Assembly: GCF_003732425.1 (NCBI RefSeq)
Contig: NZ_MOBX01000003.1
Span: 744,001-808,000, forward strand
DNA: 64,000 bases
Reading direction: 5' to 3'
Origin: Pseudomonas fluorescens
Lineage (GTDB): Bacteria > Pseudomonadota > Gammaproteobacteria > Pseudomonadales > Pseudomonadaceae
The position numbers were made by a program, and so were the translations under genes. The notes under the pieces were generated by a model. The model saw only the letters and a list, made by a program, of their open reading frames with translations. It had not been told where the DNA came from and did no database searches. Shown in pieces: positions 26,746 through 35,402 of the stretch. The number at the start of each line of letters is the position of its first letter. The first letter of the stretch is position 1.

Positions 26746-27525
26746 ATGAAAACACCCATCCGCTGGACATCAAGAGTCGCCTCACTGCTGCTCTGCCTGC
26801 TGTTCTGGCAACTCGCCGCCAGCCACCACTGGAACCTCGGCCTGGTCACCTTTGCCAACGTGCCCACCCCCGTGGCCGTGATCGAAGCTGCGCTTGGCCT
26901 GGGCGACTCCGGCAAGTTGCTCCAGCACCTGACCGCCAGCCTCAGCCGCGTGTTCGCCGGTTACCTCGCGGCACTGCTGATCGGCGTCGCCCTCGGTCTG
27001 GCCATCGGCCGCTCGAAATGGGCCGAAGACCTGCTGCTGCCACCGCTGGAAGTCCTGCGCCCGATCCCCGCCGTCGCGTGGATCCCGCTGGCGATCCTGA
27101 TGTTCCCATCCTCGGAACTGTCGATGGTCTTTATCACCTTCACCGGCGCGCTGTTTCCGATTCTGCTCAACACCGTGCACGGCGTCGAAGGTGTAGACCC
27201 GCGTCTGATCGCCTCCGCGAAAAGCCTCGGGGCAGGGCGCCGCGCAATTCTGCTGGAAGTGATTTTGCCCGGCGCCGCACCGAGCATCATCACTGGCCTG
27301 GCGATCGGCATGGGCACGTCGTGGTTCTGTCTGGTCACGGCGGAAATGATCTCCGGCCAGTTCGGCATCGGTTACTACACCTGGGAGTCCTACACCATTC
27401 AGAACTACGCCGACATCGTCGTCGGCATGCTGCTGATCGGCGTGTTGGGCATGGGCAGCAGTCTGCTGATCAAACATCTGGGCGGGTTGTTCACGCCTTG
27501 GCATCGACCGCGAGGAAAAGCCTGA
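26746..27525 (+). CDS. ABC transporter permease, SsuC/TauC type
   Basis: A 259-residue inner-membrane permease with about six transmembrane helices and the EAA cytoplasmic loop ASAKSLGAGRRAILLEVILP near residues 155-175, which docks on the ATPase. It belongs to the NitT/TauT family that imports nitrate, taurine, sulfonates, thiamine precursors and similar small molecules. No strong ribosome site is visible before the ATG (CTGGAAAC only). The 3' end overlaps the ATPase start (TGATG). It is separated from its presumed binding protein by the 113-bp repeat array, which may act as a transcription or mRNA-processing boundary. Confidence 0.88.
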   Translation: MKTPIRWTSRVASLLLCLLFWQLAASHHWNLGLVTFANVPTPVAVIEAALGLGDSGKLLQHLTASLSRVFAGYLAALLIGVALGLAIGRSKWAEDLLLPPLEVLRPIPAVAWIPLAILMFPSSELSMVFITFTGALFPILLNTVHGVEGVDPRLIASAKSLGAGRRAILLEVILPGAAPSIITGLAIGMGTSWFCLVTAEMISGQFGIGYYTWESYTIQNYADIVVGMLLIGVLGMGSSLLIKHLGGLFTPWHRPRGKA

Positions 27526-28373
27526 TGAGCGTGATGCAAACCCCGGAAGGGCGGATCGATATCCGCCAGTTGTCCATCGTCCTCGGCGCAGGGCGTGAAG
27601 CGTTCGAAGCGGTGCGCGAACTTGATTGCCAGATCGAACCGGGCCAGTTCGTGTGTATTCTCGGCCCGTCAGGTTGCGGCAAATCGACATTGCTCGGCGC
27701 CCTGGCCGGGCATCTGAGCGCGCACGCCGGCAGCCTTAAAGTCGATGGCGCTGCGGTATCCGGGCCGTCACCCCAGCGCGGCATGGTGTTCCAGCATCAC
27801 ACGCTGTTTCCGTGGCGCACGGTGCGCGACAACGTCGCCTTCGGTCTGAAGATGCGCGGCATCGGCAAGGCGGAGCGCCATCGAGCCGCCGATGACATTC
27901 TCAAACTGGTCGGCCTCGAAGGCTTCGCCGAACGCTGGCCCGATCAGCTCTCGGGCGGCATGCAGCAACGCGTCGAAATCGCCCGCGTGCTGGTCAACCG
28001 TCCGCGCCTGTTGCTGATGGACGAACCGTTCGGCGCGCTGGATGCGCTGACCCGCCTGAACATGCAGGAGCTGCTGCTGGACATCTGGACGCGCATCCGC
28101 ACCACCGTGGTCTTCGTTACCCACGACATCGACGAGGCGCTGTTCCTCGCCGACCGCTTGCTGGTGATGAGCGCACGGCCGGGGCGAATCATTGAAGACT
28201 TGCGTCTGGATTTCGCCCGGCCACGCACCAGTGAACTGGTCACCAGCCCCGAGTTCTCGCGACTCAAACGCCACTGCCTCGACCTGCTGCGCCACGACGA
28301 TGACCGACCGCTGCCGCGCCTCAATCCGCTCGGCCTGCCTCCCGAAAACCCTTTGCCGCGATTTGCCCTATGA
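27525..28373 (+). CDS. ABC transporter ATPase, SsuB/TauB type
   Basis: A 282-residue ATPase energising the importer. It shows Walker A GPSGCGKST (about residues 46-54), Q-loop VFQHHTLFPW, signature LSGGMQQR, Walker B LLLMDEPFGALD and switch His in FVTHDIDEA. The last 40 residues (after FARPRT) are Pro- and Arg-rich and extend a little beyond the usual end. It overlaps the permease stop by one base and the HEAT-repeat gene start by four (ATGA), giving tight translational coupling through the end of the unit. Confidence 0.9.
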   Translation: MSVMQTPEGRIDIRQLSIVLGAGREAFEAVRELDCQIEPGQFVCILGPSGCGKSTLLGALAGHLSAHAGSLKVDGAAVSGPSPQRGMVFQHHTLFPWRTVRDNVAFGLKMRGIGKAERHRAADDILKLVGLEGFAERWPDQLSGGMQQRVEIARVLVNRPRLLLMDEPFGALDALTRLNMQELLLDIWTRIRTTVVFVTHDIDEALFLADRLLVMSARPGRIIEDLRLDFARPRTSELVTSPEFSRLKRHCLDLLRHDDDRPLPRLNPLGLPPENPLPRFAL

Positions 28374-29332
28374 CCTCTATTTTTGCTGTGACCGATAACG
28401 ATGACATCCTCGCCCTGCAACCGCGTCTGACTGCAGAAGACGCCGGCGTGCGGCGCATTGCCCTGATTGATCTGGCGGATCTGGAAGAACCGGATGGCTT
28501 GCTCTGGCTGGTCGATCGCCTCGGCCAGGATCCCGCCGAAGAAGTCCGCGCCGAAGCCGCGCGCCTGCTTGAGGCTTGGGAAGATGCTGAGGTCGTGCAG
28601 GCCTTGTGCGAGGCGCTGACTGACCCGTCGCCCGCCGTGCAATCCGCTGCGGCGCAGAGTCTGAGTCTGCTCAAAACGGAAGCAGCGGGGCGGGTGATTC
28701 TGCCGTGGACCGATCACGCCGACGTCAGCGTGCGGATCGCCGCATTCCGTGCCTTGCGTGAGTTGCGTTTCGCCGACGCCGCGCCGGCTGCGGTCGCTGC
28801 GCTGAACGATGCTGATGCCAGTGTGCGTCGCGAAGCGGTGGGCGTGCTCGGCTGGCTCAAACAACTCGACGCGCTACCGGCGTTAGCGCGATTGGCCAGC
28901 GACGACCCGGACACCGAAGTGCGCCGCGCCGCCACCGGTGCCCTCGGTTTGGCTTCCAGCGCCGAGGTCCTCCCGGCCCTGCGCCAGGCTTTGCAGGACA
29001 ACGCCTGGCAAGTGCGCGAAGAAGCCGCGACGACCTTGGGCAAGGTCGGCCACCAAGACGCCGGCCCGGCCTTGGTCGAAGCGCTGAGCGATGATTACTG
29101 GCAAGTGCGCCTGCGAGCCACCCGCAGCCTCGGCCGTTTGCGTTTCGTGCCGGCGCTGGAGGCGTTGATCGAGACCCTCGGCCATCGCATCAGCAACCTG
29201 CGCAAGGAAGCCGCGCTGGCCTTGGGCGAACTGAATGATCGCGGTGCCGTGGCCGCGTTGCAGGCCGCGCAGGACGACGGCGACCCGGAAGTGCGCAAAG
29301 CCGTGCGCATCGCCTTGAGTCAGCTGCAATGA
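28370..29332 (+). CDS. HEAT-repeat protein of unknown function
   Basis: A 320-residue soluble protein made almost wholly of HEAT/PBS-lyase-like repeats of about 31 residues, e.g. DPDTEVRRAATGALGLA, AWQVREEAATTLGKVG, YWQVRLRATRSLGRLR and DPEVRKAVRIALSQL. Such alpha-solenoids are scaffolds; short versions chaperone or lyse phycobilin cofactors, and others assist Fe-S or metal enzymes. No signal peptide or catalytic motif is seen. It is locked into the operon by four-base overlaps on both sides (ABC ATPase before, DUF971 protein after), so it probably serves the flavoprotein/ferredoxin pair or the importer. The exact job is unknown. Confidence 0.82.
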   Translation: MTSIFAVTDNDDILALQPRLTAEDAGVRRIALIDLADLEEPDGLLWLVDRLGQDPAEEVRAEAARLLEAWEDAEVVQALCEALTDPSPAVQSAAAQSLSLLKTEAAGRVILPWTDHADVSVRIAAFRALRELRFADAAPAAVAALNDADASVRREAVGVLGWLKQLDALPALARLASDDPDTEVRRAATGALGLASSAEVLPALRQALQDNAWQVREEAATTLGKVGHQDAGPALVEALSDDYWQVRLRATRSLGRLRFVPALEALIETLGHRISNLRKEAALALGELNDRGAVAALQAAQDDGDPEVRKAVRIALSQLQ

Positions 29333-29607
29333 ACCCGCTGTCGGTGGGGAATTCGCAGAGCGCAGGCACCTTGCGCTTGAGCTGGCCGGATGGCCGCGAA
29401 CAACAGCTCAATCACGCCGAACTGCGCCGCCAGTGCCCGTGCTCGCAATGTCGCGCGTTTCGCCTGAAAGGCCTGACGCCGCGGGTCGATGATCGCGTGC
29501 GCCTGATCGAACTCAACCCCCAGGGCTACGGCGTGCAACTGGTGTTCAGTGACGGCCATCAGCGCGGCATCTACCCGTGGGCTTATCTGGCAAACCTCAA
29601 CTCCTGA
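29329..29607 (+). CDS. DUF971-family small protein
   Basis: A 92-residue protein with the DUF971/GBBH-like N-terminal fold: LRLSWPDGREQQLNHAELRRQCPCSQCRAF, then ELNPQGYGVQLVFSDGHQRGIYPWAYL. The CPCSQC cysteines resemble the zinc-binding set found at the N-terminus of gamma-butyrobetaine hydroxylase and in stand-alone proteins linked to Fe-S cluster factors. The start overlaps the HEAT gene by four bases. It is the last gene of the unit; a long palindrome follows 16 bases later. A role in metal or Fe-S cofactor supply is conjecture from family context. Confidence 0.8.
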   Translation: MNPLSVGNSQSAGTLRLSWPDGREQQLNHAELRRQCPCSQCRAFRLKGLTPRVDDRVRLIELNPQGYGVQLVFSDGHQRGIYPWAYLANLNS

Positions 29608-29622
29608 TACACCACAGCCCCC

Positions 29623-29712
29623 TGTAGGAGTGAGCCTGCTCGCGATAGCGGTATGTCATTCAACAATGATGTTGGCTGATCCACCGCTATCGCGAGCAGG
29701 CTCACTCCTACA
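29623..29712. repeat. REP-type inverted repeat, 'gtaggagtgagcctgctcgcgata' family
   Basis: A second copy of the element at 24663, with the same outer and inner arms (TGTAGGAGTGAGCC...GGCTCACTCCTACA). It lies between convergent genes, the DUF971 end and the eptA end, where it could terminate both. Confidence 0.85.
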
Positions 29713-29736
29713 AGGGGATTTGTGCAGTTCCTGGGG

Positions 29737-31395
29737 TTATTGCGCAGCGGTCATCGACGGCCGGCAGCCATGAAAAATATCCAGCCCCGGCTGATACAGC
29801 GAGGTCTTCACCTCAAACAACCCCAGCACCGAGTGAAACAGGTTGTCATGGCTCAGATCCGCCTGCCCGGTCTTGCCTTGCAGGCAGCCGCGATCAATCC
29901 CTTCGCTGGCCAGTGCGCCACTGCCGAACCACATCACCATCGGCACATGGGTCTGCGCTTGCGGCGCCAGCGCATACGGCGCGGCGTGCAGGTACAAGCC
30001 ATTCTCGCCCAGTGATTCGCCGTGGTCGGAGACATACACCATCGAGGTGTCCAGCGCGTCCTGATTGCGCTTGAGCAATTCGATGACCTTGGCGAGGAAA
30101 TGGTCGGTGTACAGGATCGTGTTGTCGTACACGTTCACCAGTTCATCGCGGCTGCAACTGCCCAACTGGTTGGTGTGGCAGATCGGTTTGAAGCGCTCCA
30201 TGTCTTTTGGATAGCGCTCGTAGTATTCCGGGCCGTGGCTGCCGTCGGCGTGCAGCACAATGATCGCGTGGCCCTTGAGGCTGTCGATGTAGCTTTGCAG
30301 GTCTTGCAACAGCGCTTCGTCGAGGCAGTTGTTGCCGTCGCAGAATGGCCCCGGCTGGTTTTTGGAAATGTCGCGATGTGGTACGCGCAGGCAAGTGCCT
30401 TTGCAGTCGCTGTTGTTGTCCAGCCACAGCACTTGCACGCCGGCACGCTGGAGGATGTCGAGCAGGCCTTCGTAGGTTTTGCCTTTCTTATCGCTGTAAT
30501 CCTCACGCGGGAACATCGAGAACATGCACGGCACCGAGACCGCCGTCGACGTGCCGCAGGAATGCACCTGGGTGAAGTTGAGGATGTCGAGTTTGCTCAG
30601 TTCGGGATTGGTCTCGCGTTCATAGCCGTTCAGCGAAAAGTGATCGGCACGGGCGGTTTCACCGACCACAAACACCATCAGCGATTTCTTTTCGCGGCTG
30701 GCAACTTTGGCGCTCATCACCGCGTCTTCGCCGATGGCCTGCACCACGAAGTGCTTTTTGATGCCCAGGCGTTGCTGGGTGTACTTGCTGATCGCGTAGA
30801 TGTAGTTGGTCGGGTTGATGAAGTGGGTGAGCTTGTCTTCTTCGCGGAAGATCGGCGCGTAGGTCGAATAGAACGCACCCACTGAAGCGGCGATTACCAG
30901 CACGCAGGCGACGATCACCAGCACCTTGTTGAGCAGGCCGCGAAAGAACGGCCGATAACTGACCGGCCAACGCCAGATCAACGCCGCCGGCAACACGCCG
31001 AGCAACAGCACGTAAGCCAGCAGCTTGCCGTTGAACAGCGCGGTGGCTTCGGCGGGGTTGGTTTCGAAGACGTTCTGGATCATCACCGTGTCGATGGTGA
31101 TGCCGTATTCGTTCATGAAATACGCAGCGCATGCCGAGAGCAGAGCGACCACGGTGAGCACCGGTTTCAACGTCCAGCGGAACGACACCAGAGTCAGCAG
31201 CAGGGTGATGGCGGCCCACAAAAACAGGCCGAACGAGGCGAAAAACGCCAGTTTGTGCGCGCCTTGCAGGGTGATCAGCGTACCCAGCGCCTTCCAGGTC
31301 GCCAGGTTGTACAGTGCCACCAGCGCCAGGGAAAACAGCAGCACCAGTCGAGTAGAGGTAATGGACGGTAAACGCAGTCCCTTGCCCAAAGCCAT
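29737..31395 (-). CDS. eptA: Phosphoethanolamine-lipid A transferase EptA
   Basis: A 552-residue inner-membrane enzyme transferring phosphoethanolamine from phosphatidylethanolamine to lipid A, which lowers surface charge and sensitivity to polymyxin-type peptides. Residues 1-190 contain five hydrophobic helices. The periplasmic sulfatase-fold domain has the metal-binding GETARADHF, the catalytic threonine in CGTSTAVSVPCMFS (about residue 280), and SDHGESLGE with later HVPMVMW. Cysteine pairs (CKGTC, CDGNNC, CHTNQLGSC) fit the disulfides of the family. The start at 31395 sits about 9 bases after AGAGGA; in-frame upstream ATGs lack placement. No PmrAB-type regulators are adjacent, so its regulation is not evident here. 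Confidence 0.9.
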   Translation of the reverse strand: MALGKGLRLPSITSTRLVLLFSLALVALYNLATWKALGTLITLQGAHKLAFFASFGLFLWAAITLLLTLVSFRWTLKPVLTVVALLSACAAYFMNEYGITIDTVMIQNVFETNPAEATALFNGKLLAYVLLLGVLPAALIWRWPVSYRPFFRGLLNKVLVIVACVLVIAASVGAFYSTYAPIFREEDKLTHFINPTNYIYAISKYTQQRLGIKKHFVVQAIGEDAVMSAKVASREKKSLMVFVVGETARADHFSLNGYERETNPELSKLDILNFTQVHSCGTSTAVSVPCMFSMFPREDYSDKKGKTYEGLLDILQRAGVQVLWLDNNSDCKGTCLRVPHRDISKNQPGPFCDGNNCLDEALLQDLQSYIDSLKGHAIIVLHADGSHGPEYYERYPKDMERFKPICHTNQLGSCSRDELVNVYDNTILYTDHFLAKVIELLKRNQDALDTSMVYVSDHGESLGENGLYLHAAPYALAPQAQTHVPMVMWFGSGALASEGIDRGCLQGKTGQADLSHDNLFHSVLGLFEVKTSLYQPGLDIFHGCRPSMTAAQ

Positions 31396-31517
31396 GTCAA
31401 ACATTCCTCTACATGAATAGAAAACCACGCGGTTGCGCGGGTAACTGTAGAAGAACATTAGCAAAAAATTCGTAAACATCCTGTAACAACTACCGAGCTG
31501 GCTCACCCCGATCAAAA

Positions 31518-31609
31518 CTGTGGGAGCGAGCCTGCTCGCGAAGGCGATGTGTCAGTCAAGATTGATGGCGACTCTTCCACCGCTTTCGCGAGCAGGCTCG
31601 CTCCCACAG
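31518..31609. repeat. REP-type inverted repeat, 'gcgagcaggctcg' family
   Basis: Facing arms CTGTGGGAGCGAGCCTGCTC and GAGCAGGCTCGCTCCCACAG with about 50 bases between, located between the eptA promoter region and the TorF-type gene end. Confidence 0.88.
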
Positions 31610-31624
31610 GTGAACAACGGTTTT

Positions 31625-32362
31625 TCAGAAGGATTTGCTGACGCTGGCGACGACAGTTGCCGTGCACACATCCTTGAAGCCCCAATTACTCAGGCACTGG
31701 CTTTGCGACAGATCGGTGTCGATATAGCTCAACCCCAACACCACCCCGGCCAGATTGTGGGTGAGTTTGACCTCCCACTCCCGATAGCTGTCCTCGGCCT
31801 GCCCGGACGCCGAATACAGATGCGGATCCTTGAAATCCATATTGCCGTAACGCAGCTTCAACCCCGAGTCGAACGGCAACTCGGTTTCATAACCGATGTA
31901 GCTGTACAGCGAACTCTGTTTGCTATCGATCCCCGGCGCATCACTGGAGTAATACGCCGCCAGTTTCACCCCATACACCCCGAGGATCCCGTACACCTCG
32001 CTCTGGTTGAACTGGCTTTCCTTGGGGTAGGCGTACTTCATGTAGCCCAGATCGAGGCTGACCTCTTCGGTCGCCTGCCACAGCCAGCCAGCGTAGTAAT
32101 CGACTTCCTGGCGGGTTTTCAGGCCGCCGCCGAAATCGACGTTGGAACTCCAGGCGCCGAGGTACAGACCGTTGCTGTGGGCGAGGGTGAGGCCGGCCTG
32201 CACGGCGGGATCATTCTGGGTTTGCGAGATGCCCCGGGTGCGGTAATCGCTGGCCAGGGTCAGGTCGACCAGCACCGCGAAGTCATCGTTCAAAGGGATC
32301 GCGAAACTGCTCAACGGCAGCACGCTCAAAAAACTCAGGGCGAACAGGGGCAAGGCTTTCAT
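31625..32362 (-). CDS. TorF-family putative porin
   Basis: A 245-residue outer-membrane beta-barrel candidate with a signal peptide (residues 1-21, ending SSFA) and the family pattern LVDLTLASDYRTRGISQTQNDPAVQAGLTLAHSNGLYLGAWSSNVDF at its mature start. It ends in VVASVSKSF with a terminal Phe, as outer-membrane barrels do. The TorF/TIGR02001 family has no firmly known substrate. Two cysteines near the end (QCLSN, DVCTA) may pair. The start at 32362 begins the signal peptide; the longer frame upstream runs through a palindrome. It is flanked by palindromes on both sides, so it is probably transcribed alone. Confidence 0.8.
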   Translation of the reverse strand: MKALPLFALSFLSVLPLSSFAIPLNDDFAVLVDLTLASDYRTRGISQTQNDPAVQAGLTLAHSNGLYLGAWSSNVDFGGGLKTRQEVDYYAGWLWQATEEVSLDLGYMKYAYPKESQFNQSEVYGILGVYGVKLAAYYSSDAPGIDSKQSSLYSYIGYETELPFDSGLKLRYGNMDFKDPHLYSASGQAEDSYREWEVKLTHNLAGVVLGLSYIDTDLSQSQCLSNWGFKDVCTATVVASVSKSF

Positions 32363-32441
32363 GTGAAGTCCCGATGTTGTGATTGTTATTGGGCAGAAAG
32401 AGAACTGCGGGGGGATTCGATCTCGACCACCCGCACAGACC

Positions 32442-32533
32442 CTGTGGGAGCGAGCCTGCTCGCGAAAGCGGTGGTTCATTCAGCATTGATGGCGACTGAT
32501 ACGCCGCCTTCGCGAGCAGGCTCGCTCCCACAG
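32442..32533. repeat. REP-type inverted repeat, 'gcgagcaggctcg' family
   Basis: Arms CTGTGGGAGCGAGCCTGCTC and GAGCAGGCTCGCTCCCACAG enclose about 50 bases that include ATTGATGGCGACT, shared with the 31518 copy. Confidence 0.88.
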
Positions 32534-32548
32534 GGGGGAACAGTGTTG

Positions 32549-34291
32549 TTATTTTGTGGTGGTATAGACCTGACGACCGCCGAACCAGGTTTGCAGGACT
32601 TTGGTGTCATGCAGGGCCTTGTTGTCGACGCTGAACACATCGCGATCGAGCACGATAAAGTCCGCCTGCTTGCCCGGCGTCAGCGAGCCGATCTGTTTCT
32701 CCAGGCCAATCGTGCGCGCTGCGTTGATGGTGTAGGCATAGAACATCGTGTCGCGGTCCAGACGTTCGTCGGCATTGAGCACACCCAACGGCCCGACACG
32801 AGTAATCGCCTGGGCCATGGCGTTGAACGGATTCGGCGAAGACACCGGCCAGTCGCTGGCGCCGGCAATCGTCGCGCCCTGTTTTAGCAGCGAGTGCGCC
32901 GGGTACTGATAGCGGAAGGCGAGGGCGCTGACGTAGGGCTTGATCATCTCGGTGGTGTAGTCGTCGGCGCTGGCCCACAGCAGTTGCATCGAGGCGATCA
33001 CGTTAAGCGGTTTGAAGCGGGCGAACTCTTTCGGGTTGACCATTTGCAGGTGGGTGATCGAATGGGTCACACCGCTTTGGCGGTCCTTGCGCGCCTGCGC
33101 AATGCCGTTCAGCGATTCCCGCACCGCGCGGTCGCCGATCGCATGGATGTGCACCAGCCAGCCGCGCTGGTCGATGGCGCTGACCAGTTCACCGAAGTGT
33201 TGCGGATCGATCAGCAGTTCGCCCTGTTTGTGCGAGTTGCTGTACGGGTCGATCATCGCCGCGCTTTGCGCCGGGAATTCGATCACCCCGTCGGCAAAGA
33301 TCTTGATGCCGGGCAGGGTCAGGTTGGGGATGCCCTGAAATTGCTCGCGCACCTTGTCCAGCGTATCGAGGTCGGCGGGCACGCTTTTCGGGTTGGCCAC
33401 CAGCAGCGCCGCGACGTGCACGCTCATGTCGCCACTTTCCGACAGGGCTTTATAGGCCGGCAGCACGCCGACGGTTTTCTCGGTGGGTTTGAGGGCGAAC
33501 ACCGCTTCACCCGGTGCAGCGTTGGCGGCCGGGTCCATCCACGCGGTGATGCCGAGGCTGTTGTTGTAGCGCACCGCTGATTTCGCCGCGTTCAACATGT
33601 CGGTAGGGCTTGGCACCGGCATTTTCGAGGCGACCCGATCCCAACCGGCGTCGACCACAAAGCCGTTCGGCTCGCCGCTCGCCAGTTTGCCGATGGTGTC
33701 TTTTTCCGCGTCGGGCAGGGTTTTCAGCAGGGCCGCATCAATCCCGGCGCGCTTGAGCATGACGTTGTTGGCCCACGCCGTGTGGTGGTCGCTGCCGATG
33801 AACACCACTGGCACATTGGCCCATTCGCCGTTGTTGAAGGTGTTGCCCAAGGCTTCGGCCTGCGCCCAGTAAGCTGAACTCATGCCGGCAATGCTCAGCA
33901 CATCACCGTGTTTGGCCTTGCCGTCTTCTCGCCAGTTGCGCAGGCGTTTTTGCAGTTCGTCGAGGGTGACGACTTCGTCTTCCATGTTCGCCGAAACCAT
34001 TTCCAGACCACCGAATATCGCGTGGGAATGGCTGTCGATCAGGCCGGGCATCAACGCTTTGCCCTTAAGGTCGATGACTTGTGTGCCGGGTTCGATCAGG
34101 GCTTTGATCTGTGCATCGGTGCCGACTTTCAGCACTTTGCCGTTTTCCACGGCCAGTGCTTGAACCTTGGGTTGCGTGCGGTCGGCGGTGAAAATCTTGC
34201 CGTTGAGCAGGATCAGATCGGCGGCGGCCATGGCTTCCATCGAGGCAAAACTTACGGCGGCTGCCAACAGACTCGGGATGAATCTTTTCAT
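32549..34291 (-). CDS. Periplasmic amidohydrolase (YtcJ-like)
   Basis: A 580-residue metal-dependent hydrolase with a signal peptide (residues 1-22, ending AMAA). The mature part starts with the beta-sandwich DLILLNGKIFTADR, then the TIM-barrel metal motif GLIDSHSHA (about residue 88), a central HIHAIGDRAV, ASDWPV near 485, and the closing LTPGKQADFIVLDRDVF of amidohydrolase family 3. Relatives hydrolyse N-acyl amides or formamides; substrate unknown. It faces a divergent LysR regulator across 103 bases, which very likely controls it. The signal peptide makes it exported, unlike most cytoplasmic YtcJ proteins. Confidence 0.86.
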   Translation of the reverse strand: MKRFIPSLLAAAVSFASMEAMAAADLILLNGKIFTADRTQPKVQALAVENGKVLKVGTDAQIKALIEPGTQVIDLKGKALMPGLIDSHSHAIFGGLEMVSANMEDEVVTLDELQKRLRNWREDGKAKHGDVLSIAGMSSAYWAQAEALGNTFNNGEWANVPVVFIGSDHHTAWANNVMLKRAGIDAALLKTLPDAEKDTIGKLASGEPNGFVVDAGWDRVASKMPVPSPTDMLNAAKSAVRYNNSLGITAWMDPAANAAPGEAVFALKPTEKTVGVLPAYKALSESGDMSVHVAALLVANPKSVPADLDTLDKVREQFQGIPNLTLPGIKIFADGVIEFPAQSAAMIDPYSNSHKQGELLIDPQHFGELVSAIDQRGWLVHIHAIGDRAVRESLNGIAQARKDRQSGVTHSITHLQMVNPKEFARFKPLNVIASMQLLWASADDYTTEMIKPYVSALAFRYQYPAHSLLKQGATIAGASDWPVSSPNPFNAMAQAITRVGPLGVLNADERLDRDTMFYAYTINAARTIGLEKQIGSLTPGKQADFIVLDRDVFSVDNKALHDTKVLQTWFGGRQVYTTTK

Positions 34292-34365
34292 TGAAGATTT
34301 CCTTGTTATTGCGTCTGATGGCGAGATTAGTGGCTGACAGCGGCCGACAGAACGCCTCCCTCACG

Positions 34366-34377
34366 AAAAACGTTTTT
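34366..34377. promoter_or_regulatory. Perfect palindrome AAAAACGTTTTT between divergent genes
   Basis: A 12-base perfect palindrome 17 bases before the lysR-type start, in the divergent promoter region shared with the amidohydrolase. It is a possible LysR operator, though its simple composition makes chance plausible. Confidence 0.3.
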
Positions 34378-34394
34378 GCCTGAATGGAAAAAGC

Positions 34395-35312
34395 ATGGAC
34401 AAGTTGGGTGCATTGAAAATGTTCGTGGTCACCGCGCAGCTCGGCAGTTTCAGCCGCGCCGCCGAACAGTTGGGCAAAACGCCTTCGGCACTGACCAAAG
34501 CGGTCAATCACCTGGAATCGGAGCTGGGCGCGCGCCTGTTCGAACGCAGCACGCGGCGGATTCTGCTCACCGAAATCGGCCGGGTGTACCTGGAAACCGC
34601 ACGGCTGGTGTTGCAGCGGCTCGACGAGGCCAGTGAAGAAATCGAGCAGTTGCAGCACGGTTTGCGCGGCAATCTGAAAATCACCGCGCCGCTGGCGTAC
34701 GGGCGGGCGTTTCTCGATCAGGTGTGTGACGGCTTTTTGCAGCAATACCCGCAGATCAGCCTGCAAGTGGATTTGTGCGATGCGTTCGTCAACCTGCTGG
34801 AAAGTGGTTACGACCTGGCGCTGCGTGAGGGCCACGATGATTTGCCGGGGCTGATTGCACGGGTGGTCGGCAGCAATCGTCTGGCCCTGTGCGGCAGCCC
34901 CGAATATCTGGCGCGCAAGGGTTTGCCGGTGACTCCGCAAACCCTTGAACAGCATGAATGGCTGCTTTATCAGCACCCGTTGCTCAGCCGCGAATTCTGG
35001 TGGGCCGAGCGCGATGGGCAGCGCTTGAGCCTCGCGCAACCGGCGAATCCGCTGTTGCGCAGCGATAATTACGATTTGTTGTTGGCCAGTGCTTTGGCCG
35101 GGCGCGGTTTGCTGCACACGCCGCTGTGGAGCGCCGCGCCGTACATTGCCGACGGGCGATTGATGCGGGTTATGGCTGATTACGACATCGATCCGGACAC
35201 CTTCGGCCCGCACATTCTCGCGGTGTACCCGAGCCACCGGCGGGCCACGGCCAAGGTCGTCGCCTTTATCGATTACATCGCCGCATTTCTGGCCTCGAGA
35301 GGCCTGAGCTAA
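34395..35312 (+). CDS. LysR-family regulator
   Basis: A 305-residue transcription factor. The winged helix-turn-helix is at residues 3-60 (LGALKMFVVTAQLGSFSRAAEQLGKTPSALTKAVNHLESELGARLFERST), and the periplasmic-binding-like effector domain spans 90-295 (GNLKITAPLAYGR...). It belongs to the AaeR/DsdC-like branch with the short KITAPLAYG linker. It is divergent from the amidohydrolase gene, the standard LysR-target geometry. The ATG at 34395 is preceded by a weak GGAAAAAG. The effector is unknown. Confidence 0.86.
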   Translation: MDKLGALKMFVVTAQLGSFSRAAEQLGKTPSALTKAVNHLESELGARLFERSTRRILLTEIGRVYLETARLVLQRLDEASEEIEQLQHGLRGNLKITAPLAYGRAFLDQVCDGFLQQYPQISLQVDLCDAFVNLLESGYDLALREGHDDLPGLIARVVGSNRLALCGSPEYLARKGLPVTPQTLEQHEWLLYQHPLLSREFWWAERDGQRLSLAQPANPLLRSDNYDLLLASALAGRGLLHTPLWSAAPYIADGRLMRVMADYDIDPDTFGPHILAVYPSHRRATAKVVAFIDYIAAFLASRGLS

Positions 35313-35315
35313 TGC

Positions 35316-35356
35316 AGGAGCAGCCTTCGGCAGCTCCTACGTCGGCCTAGGCCGAC
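35316..35356. repeat. Adjacent hairpin and perfect palindrome before lexA2
   Basis: AGGAGC-a-GCC-ttc-GGC-a-GCTCCT (35316-35338) is followed by the perfect 16-base palindrome GTCGGCCTAGGCCGAC (35341-35356). They start just after the LysR stop, with no T-tract, so they look like an extragenic palindrome that may insulate lexA2. Confidence 0.6.
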
Positions 35357-35384
35357 TGGCGGCGCTTGTCAGGAAAATCCTACA

Positions 35385-35402
35385 GGAGTACAAATGTACT
35401 CC
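35385..35402 (+). promoter_or_regulatory. LexA2-type operator overlapping lexA2 start
   Basis: The sequence GGAGTACA-AA-TGTACTCC is a perfect 8+2+8 palindrome containing GTAC-N4-GTAC, matching the site class described for LexA2 of Pseudomonas putida. It covers the Shine-Dalgarno AGGAG and the ATG at 35394, so bound LexA2 would block the operon start directly. Confidence 0.82.
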
